DNA from: Treponema sp.
GTDB lineage: Bacteria > Spirochaetota > Spirochaetia > Treponematales > Breznakiellaceae
DNA: 17,378 nucleotides
Reading direction: 5' to 3'
NCBI GenBank assembly: GCA_031255615.1
Contig: JAIRSD010000167.1
Coordinates: 1 to 17,378, forward strand
A model generated the notes under the pieces. That model ran no database searches. It had not been told where the DNA came from and saw only the letters and a program-made list of their open reading frames with translations. Shown here in pieces: positions 13,307 through 17,378 of this stretch (the stretch's first letter is position 1; each line of letters starts with the position of its first letter). The position numbers and the translations under genes are program-made.

Positions 13307-16045
13307 TTACCGCTCCTTATAAATAAATCTTGGTTTAATGACCGTAAGCAGCACGGGTATGACGATAAGGCTTACCAGGGCGGTGATTCCCATGCTCAGC
13401 GCGATAAGGCCGCCGAATTCGGCCAGTATCCTGAACCGGGAAAAGGCCAGCACGCCGAACCCCGCGCCCACCGACAGGGCGTTGATGATGACGGCCTTGC
13501 CGCAGCCGTTGAAGGTCCGGCGGAGGAAATCGTCCCCCCCGCGGTGATCGCTTTGGTATTCACGCTTAAAGGACTCGATAAAATGTATCGTGTAATCGAT
13601 CCCGATGCCCACGGCGAGGCTGGCGATCAACGCGGTGGCTATGTTGAGCTTTATCCCCAGAAAGCCCATGGCCGCGAAGTTGCACAGAATCGCTATGGAA
13701 AGGGGAGCGGCGGCGATGCATCCGGCAGCAAGGGACCGGTACGAAAGGGCGATGATGAGAAACACCGTCAGCACTGAAACGGCGATTGATATGATCTGGG
13801 AATTCACTATCAGGGCGGTAACCGCCGCCTCCTGGGTGGCCCCGCCGCCGATGACGACCCGGACGTTTTTGGGGAAATTCGCCTCCACATAGGCGTTGAT
13901 CTGGTCGATCACCTCAAGAATTTCCCGGTTTCCCGTCGCCCGGAGCTGTATCATAGTCTTGATGGCCGTCGGTTCCAGCGGATCGTTCGAGAGTCCCGAC
14001 TCGCCGCCCCCGGCCAGCAGCACCAGGTAGTTTGAAACAAGCCGCTGCAATTCCTCGGGCCGCCGCTTTCCGTAGCGGGCGGGGTCGGCGGGGATTTCGT
14101 AATAGGAAAAGCCGTCGTAGTTTACCAGCCGCTTAAGCTCCCGCACCAAAGCGCCGCCGCTCATCTCCGCCGACGCTCCGGCGGCGGCGTCGAGGAGGGC
14201 GATAAGATCGGCGGCGCTGTAGCGGTCCAGGCTGTAAGGATCCTCCGGGGCCGCCGCTTCTTCCTCCGCCCCGGTCCGCGGACCGGGTTCTTCAGCATCC
14301 CCGAAGCCGAAATTCCCGAATGCGGCATCTCCGGCGTCCTCCGCGTCCCCGAATCCGAAGGCCCCCAATTCGGAACCGCCGAATCCGCCCTCCGCTTCCG
14401 GCCGGCCGAAGTCCGTCTCCCCGAAACCGAAGCCCTCCGGCCCCGCCGCCGCGGCCCCCCCATTCCTGGCGCGGATCCCCTCCGGCCCTTCGTCGGCGTT
14501 AAAGACCTGGTTGATCCGTTTGATAATGTCCGTAAATCCCGTTACCTTGCCGGCGAGGGGCACCCGTTCCGTAAGGTAGACCGACAGCCTGTCTATCGCG
14601 GTCAACACCGCGGGGTCCAGGAGTTCCTCGGTGGTATCCGCCTCCACCGCCAGGGTCAGATCCTTTGAACCGCCGAAATATTCCCGGATAAAGCGGTCGG
14701 AGCGGCTTATGTCGGTTTCATGCTGAAAATACTCGATTAGCACGTTGTCAACGATGATTTTGGAGAGGCCGTATAACGAAAGGGCCAGGAGCAGGACGGT
14801 GCAGGCCAGGACAAGCGTTTTTTTCCTGGCCGCCGCGAGAAAGCCGCCGCCTATCACCGCCCCGGAAAAATCCTCCCCGGTTTCGGCCCCGCCCCCCGGA
14901 ATTCCCCGGCGGGGCTTCGCCGCCCGGGGCCCCCGGACCAGCAGCAGGGAGGGGATCATGGTTACCGCGATAAGAAAACAGGCGGCCACGCCGAAGCAGG
15001 AGCAGTAGCCGAATTCCCGCATCGGCACGACCGGCGTAAAGCAGAACGACGCAAAACCGGCGAGAGTCGTAAGGGCGGCAAGGGCCACGGGCTTTATCAG
15101 CTTTCCCATCAGGGTAAATATCAGCCCGCGGTGTTCCTCAACGCTTAACATCCCCTCTCCCCCGTCCCCGATATAGTGGGTTATCACATGAATACCGTAG
15201 GCGCTCCCCACCGCCACCAGGATAACCGGCAGCAGGGTGGTTAAAATCGAAAGTTTTACGCCGAACAGGGCCATAGCCCCGATAGTCCAGACCACCGCCG
15301 CGACAACCGTAATAAGGGGAAGCATGACAAAGGTTAAACGCCTGAAGGAAAAAAACAGCACCGCCAGCACCACAACAAGGGTCAGCGGAAAAAGCAGAGC
15401 ATTGTCCCCCATCACAGATTCGTTGATGGTCGCGTTGATAACCGGCTGCCCGGTCACATAGACCCGGGCCAGGCCCTGAAACATTTCCCGCGCCCTGTCC
15501 CGAATCTTCACCAGGCTTACGGTTACCTCGGGGCTGGTGGATTCTTCGGTGCTGACGTCAAGGTTGATGATGATCTGCGTCGCCGAAAAATCTTCCGAGA
15601 CGATGGAACCCCGAAGCGTATCCCAGGACGCGATGCGCCGCTTGAGTTCCGCTATTTCCTCCGGCGCCCCCGAAAAATTCTCCGGCACCAGGTCTTCCAC
15701 CAGGATGCTCTCATCGTCGGCGGTTATGTATTGGGTGGACATAAGGGAATTGACATCCCCCACAAATTCGACGGTTTCCACCTCTTTTGCGTAATCCCTC
15801 AGCCGGGCGAGAAACTCCGGTTCAAAAACATCCCCGTAGGGCCGCTCAAGCCCCACCAGAATCATCGTCTGTCCGCCGAAGGCCGCCTCAAGATGATCCG
15901 CGGCCAGCCGGGCCGGATTCTCCTTTGGCAGGAATCTCATGTTGTTGTTGTCAAGCTCCGCCTTCGGGAGCTGCGCGGCGAAAAACAGGGTGATCCCGGC
16001 GATAACGGCAAGCACAAGCCCCGGCCGCTTAAAGAGTCTTTCCAT
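13307..16045 (-). CDS. MMPL/RND-family inner-membrane exporter with FG-rich periplasmic linker
   Basis: The 912-aa protein has the duplicated RND/MMPL plan. TM1 (8-24) and a periplasmic loop (25-213) are followed by TM2-6 (about 216-370), TM7 (about 409-430) and a second loop (431-747). TM8-12 (about 748-903) end the protein. Family hallmarks are GSAYGIHVITHYI (280-292) and GIGIDYTIHFIESF (813-826), the latter with the membrane Asp tied to proton use. The second loop contains a low-complexity stretch, about 519-600, with nine Phe-Gly pairs among Asp/Glu and Ala. The start at 16045 is chosen because TM1 follows at once, AAGGTGG lies 10 nt before, and the longer frame to 16384 would cross the promoter. 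First gene of a three-gene operon; the cargo is probably a lipid. Confidence 0.9.
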   Translation of the reverse strand: MERLFKRPGLVLAVIAGITLFFAAQLPKAELDNNNMRFLPKENPARLAADHLEAAFGGQTMILVGLERPYGDVFEPEFLARLRDYAKEVETVEFVGDVNSLMSTQYITADDESILVEDLVPENFSGAPEEIAELKRRIASWDTLRGSIVSEDFSATQIIINLDVSTEESTSPEVTVSLVKIRDRAREMFQGLARVYVTGQPVINATINESVMGDNALLFPLTLVVVLAVLFFSFRRLTFVMLPLITVVAAVVWTIGAMALFGVKLSILTTLLPVILVAVGSAYGIHVITHYIGDGGEGMLSVEEHRGLIFTLMGKLIKPVALAALTTLAGFASFCFTPVVPMREFGYCSCFGVAACFLIAVTMIPSLLLVRGPRAAKPRRGIPGGGAETGEDFSGAVIGGGFLAAARKKTLVLACTVLLLALSLYGLSKIIVDNVLIEYFQHETDISRSDRFIREYFGGSKDLTLAVEADTTEELLDPAVLTAIDRLSVYLTERVPLAGKVTGFTDIIKRINQVFNADEGPEGIRARNGGAAAAGPEGFGFGETDFGRPEAEGGFGGSELGAFGFGDAEDAGDAAFGNFGFGDAEEPGPRTGAEEEAAAPEDPYSLDRYSAADLIALLDAAAGASAEMSGGALVRELKRLVNYDGFSYYEIPADPARYGKRRPEELQRLVSNYLVLLAGGGESGLSNDPLEPTAIKTMIQLRATGNREILEVIDQINAYVEANFPKNVRVVIGGGATQEAAVTALIVNSQIISIAVSVLTVFLIIALSYRSLAAGCIAAAPLSIAILCNFAAMGFLGIKLNIATALIASLAVGIGIDYTIHFIESFKREYQSDHRGGDDFLRRTFNGCGKAVIINALSVGAGFGVLAFSRFRILAEFGGLIALSMGITALVSLIVIPVLLTVIKPRFIYKER
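14297..14431 (-). other. FG-repeat-like acidic linker coding segment of the exporter
   Basis: Residues 539-583 contain FGFGE, DFG, GGFGG, FGFGDAED and FGNFGFGDAEE. The stretch is predicted to be disordered and periplasmic. It lies between folded parts of the second loop and is absent from the corresponding first loop. Confidence 0.8.
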
Positions 16046-16185
16046 GCTGCGTCTTCCACCTTTGAGGTCTTGCAAAAGTTTACGCGCGTGATGCCGCGCA
16101 TGCTGTCCGGAAACCGAATGTCCCGGCGGCCCCCGCCGGCGGCGCGGAGCGTCCTTTTCCCGACGCCGTCCCTCGCGGACATTCC

Positions 16186-16214
16186 TTGATCCCCGGCGCC
16201 GGTCAGAATATACT
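16186..16214 (+). promoter_or_regulatory. candidate promoter of the TetR-type gene
   Basis: TTGATC (16186-16191), 17 bp, then TATACT (16209-16214). The start would be near 16221, leaving a leader of about 140 nt that contains both palindromes. Confidence 0.5.
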
Positions 16215-16235
16215 AACACCGTGTTTTTTAGACAA
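16207..16235 (-). promoter_or_regulatory. candidate promoter of the exporter operon
   Basis: On the minus strand TTGTCT (16230-16235), 17 bp, then TATATT (16207-16212). Its -10 box shares bases with the -10 box of the opposing promoter, so the two promoters should compete. Confidence 0.55.
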
Positions 16236-16249
16236 TCCCCAATCGTTTT

Positions 16250-16275
16250 CTGTTTGTCGTGTAGCGGACAAACAG
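16250..16275. promoter_or_regulatory. candidate TetR-type operator 1
   Basis: CTGTTTGTC (16250-16258) and GACAAACAG (16267-16275) are exact inverted arms around 8 bp. It lies downstream of the plus promoter and 15 bp upstream of the minus promoter's -35 box. Confidence 0.6.
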
Positions 16276-16282
16276 GGGGCAA

Positions 16283-16298
16283 GTGTCGGTTTTGACAC
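16283..16298. promoter_or_regulatory. candidate TetR-type operator 2
   Basis: GTGTC and GACAC are inverted around 6 bp and share the TGTC / GACA half-sites of operator 1, which lies 7 bp to the left. Confidence 0.4.
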
Positions 16299-16362
16299 AA
16301 AGATACGCAAAATGTGGCTGGGGGCCCACAATGGTATGAACGGCAGGAACGGCGCAAGTGAA

Positions 16363-16917
16363 ATGAAAATGGACCGCAAATCACGGTACACCCGGAAAGT
16401 CCTGCGGGACAGCCTGGTCGAACTGATGAAGGACAAACCGATTACCAAAATAACCATCAAGGAACTCTGCGAGAACGCGGATATAAACCGGACGACCTTC
16501 TACGCCCACTACCGGGACCAGTACGATCTGCTCCGCTGCATCGAGGAGGAAACCCTCGCCCGCATCGAAGAAATTGTTGACAAATACGAAAACAAGAGCG
16601 GCAGCCGGGAACTTACGGAAATGGTCGAGGAAATAATCAGCTTTATCGCCGGCAACAGCAATTCTATTCAGATCCTGCTGAGCGAGAACGGCGACATTGG
16701 ATTTCAAAAAAAACTTTTCCGCCGTTTCATGCGGAAAGAACAGATAATGAAATATTTTTCCGACCCGCCCGCGGGGGAAGGGAACGAATACGAGTATGTC
16801 TACGTCATCAACGGAACCGTCGGCCTTGTGCAGTACTGGCTGAAAGACAATATGTCCATCCCGGTTCCCGAATTGGCAAAAATGATAGTAAAAATAAACG
16901 CCGTCTTTGGCGCGTAA
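16363..16917 (+). CDS. TetR-family transcriptional regulator
   Basis: The 184-aa protein starts with a TetR DNA-binding domain. The helix-turn-helix is at about 29-52 (KITIKELCENADINRTTFYA and the following HYRD), and LRDSLVELMKDKPI comes before it. A short C-terminal ligand or dimer domain follows, of the type seen in small TetR proteins of about 185 aa. The frame is open back to 16186, but the promoter and operators lie within that part. Start candidates are 16336, 16363 and 16369; none has a good ribosome site, and 16363 fits the family length best. It probably represses the divergent exporter operon and itself through the palindromes at 16250-16298, released by an unknown hydrophobic ligand. 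Confidence 0.88.
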   Translation: MKMDRKSRYTRKVLRDSLVELMKDKPITKITIKELCENADINRTTFYAHYRDQYDLLRCIEEETLARIEEIVDKYENKSGSRELTEMVEEIISFIAGNSNSIQILLSENGDIGFQKKLFRRFMRKEQIMKYFSDPPAGEGNEYEYVYVINGTVGLVQYWLKDNMSIPVPELAKMIVKINAVFGA

Positions 16918-16963
16918 ACGCCGTCCGATCCATGTTTAATGCCGCATATCGTAGTAGATCTGC

Positions 16964-17052
16964 GGGCGCATCCCCGGCTTCGCCGGGGACCGGGCTATCC
17001 GCTCTAACAAAAACCCTGCGGGTTTTTGTTCCGCTCCTATCCCTTGCGCGGG
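16964..17052 (-). repeat. structured dispersed repeat, copy 4 (inverted)
   Basis: Read on the minus strand it has GCGCAAGGGATAG, then an 11-bp apical hairpin (AACAAAAACCC, loop GCA, GGGTTTTTGTT). GGATAGCCCGGTCCCC follows, then a hairpin CCCCGGC / GCCGGGG with a GAA loop, and GATGCGCCC. Against the other copies the second stem has swapped bases on both arms, which is covariation. Confidence 0.85.
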
Positions 17053-17161
17053 CGAAAGCAGTCGGCCTGGCCGACTGCTTTCGCCTTCTAAGCCGCCGCG
17101 CCTCCGGCGCGGCAGCTCAAGTATTTTACCCGCGGGCGGGGAGTTTCGCTCCGCGAAACTC
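17051..17161 (-). repeat. three-hairpin chain leading into repeat copy 4
   Basis: A 17-bp perfect inverted repeat with a single-base spacer lies at 17051-17085, against the left block of copy 4. An 8-bp stem GCCGCGCC with a GGA loop (minus strand) is at 17095-17113. A 9-bp stem GAGTTTCGC, also with a GGA loop, is at 17141-17161. Confidence 0.7.
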
Positions 17162-17378
17162 AAAAAAATCTCCGCCCCGGGACAATCCGGGGCCGCCCCG
17201 GAAACCGCCGGAAATACGGGCGGATATCCCCGGCATAAGGGGAATGGCCCCCGCTATGGAAAGCGGGGGGCCGCGTCCCGCCGCAGGCGGACGACCGAAA
17301 AAAAACGCGCCCAAAAAGGACCCGGCCTGCAACGGCTTTTAACTTTTGCATGAGAGTTGTTCAGACACTTCAGTTTCC

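Larger units (their letters stand above)
16046..16362. promoter_or_regulatory. divergent control region between exporter operon and TetR-type gene
   Basis: A lower-GC stretch (about 16205-16320) holds two overlapping divergent promoters and two palindromes. The left 150 bp is the exporter's leader, GC-rich with several possible hairpins. No gene is seen. Confidence 0.6.
16918..17378. other. gene-free right end with hairpins and a repeat copy
   Basis: The stretch holds structured repeat copy 4 and its flanking hairpins (16964-17161). Two more GC hairpins lie near 17176-17193 and 17247-17270. A CGCC / GGCG hairpin with a GCA loop lies near 17281-17290. No terminator with a T-run follows the TetR-type gene. 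Positions 17300-17378 show nothing recognisable. Confidence 0.5.

Noticed and set aside
16046..16384. Longer exporter start at 16384, adding 113 Arg-rich residues
   Set aside because: The frame crosses both promoters and palindromes, and the added residues lack any membrane or signal character.

Overview
The window is about 17.4 kb of GC-rich bacterial chromosome. It most resembles a high-GC spirochaete of the Treponema / termite-gut treponeme type. That placement is an inference from gene content: an oligosaccharide ABC system of the LplABC type without its own ATPase, a relaxed lipoprotein-like signal, and an MMPL exporter next to a LolA-like protein. There is no rRNA or marker gene to confirm it. 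I see ten credible protein genes, no tRNA or rRNA, no CRISPR array and no transposase.

Left part (1-7425): a sugar-use locus. On the minus strand a well-formed promoter with a 14-bp palindromic operator drives a GH30 glycosidase, two LplB/LplC-type permeases and an extracellular solute-binding protein. The unit ends at a clear terminator. A xylose-isomerase-like TIM-barrel sugar isomerase/epimerase follows. A LacI-family repressor diverges from the operon. The expected logic is import of an oligosaccharide, cytoplasmic cleavage by GH30, and isomerisation of the product. The substrate cannot be read from sequence.

Middle (7426-11169): two long, structure-rich gene-poor stretches flank a long-chain acyl-CoA synthetase gene. 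They hold a candidate small RNA with its own promoter and terminator, two copies of a palindromic repeat in opposite orientation, a 14-bp inverted-repeat-bounded segment, a degenerate 17-21 bp minisatellite, and two copies of a structured repeat.

Right part (11170-16917): a tightly packed minus-strand operon encodes an MMPL/RND-type inner-membrane exporter, a periplasmic LolA-like lipid-carrier-fold protein, and an outer-membrane beta-barrel. A TetR-type regulator diverges from it across overlapping promoters and two palindromes. Together these look like a trans-envelope lipid or hydrophobic-compound export system. The exporter's second periplasmic loop carries an unusual Phe-Gly-rich acidic linker, and the mature N-terminus of the barrel carries a short version of the same motif.

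The most notable non-coding feature is a family of four structured repeats (46-133, 8152-8265, 11064-11152, 16964-17052). The single-stranded core is fixed, the hairpin arms vary but stay paired, and several adjoining hairpins carry GGA in their loops.
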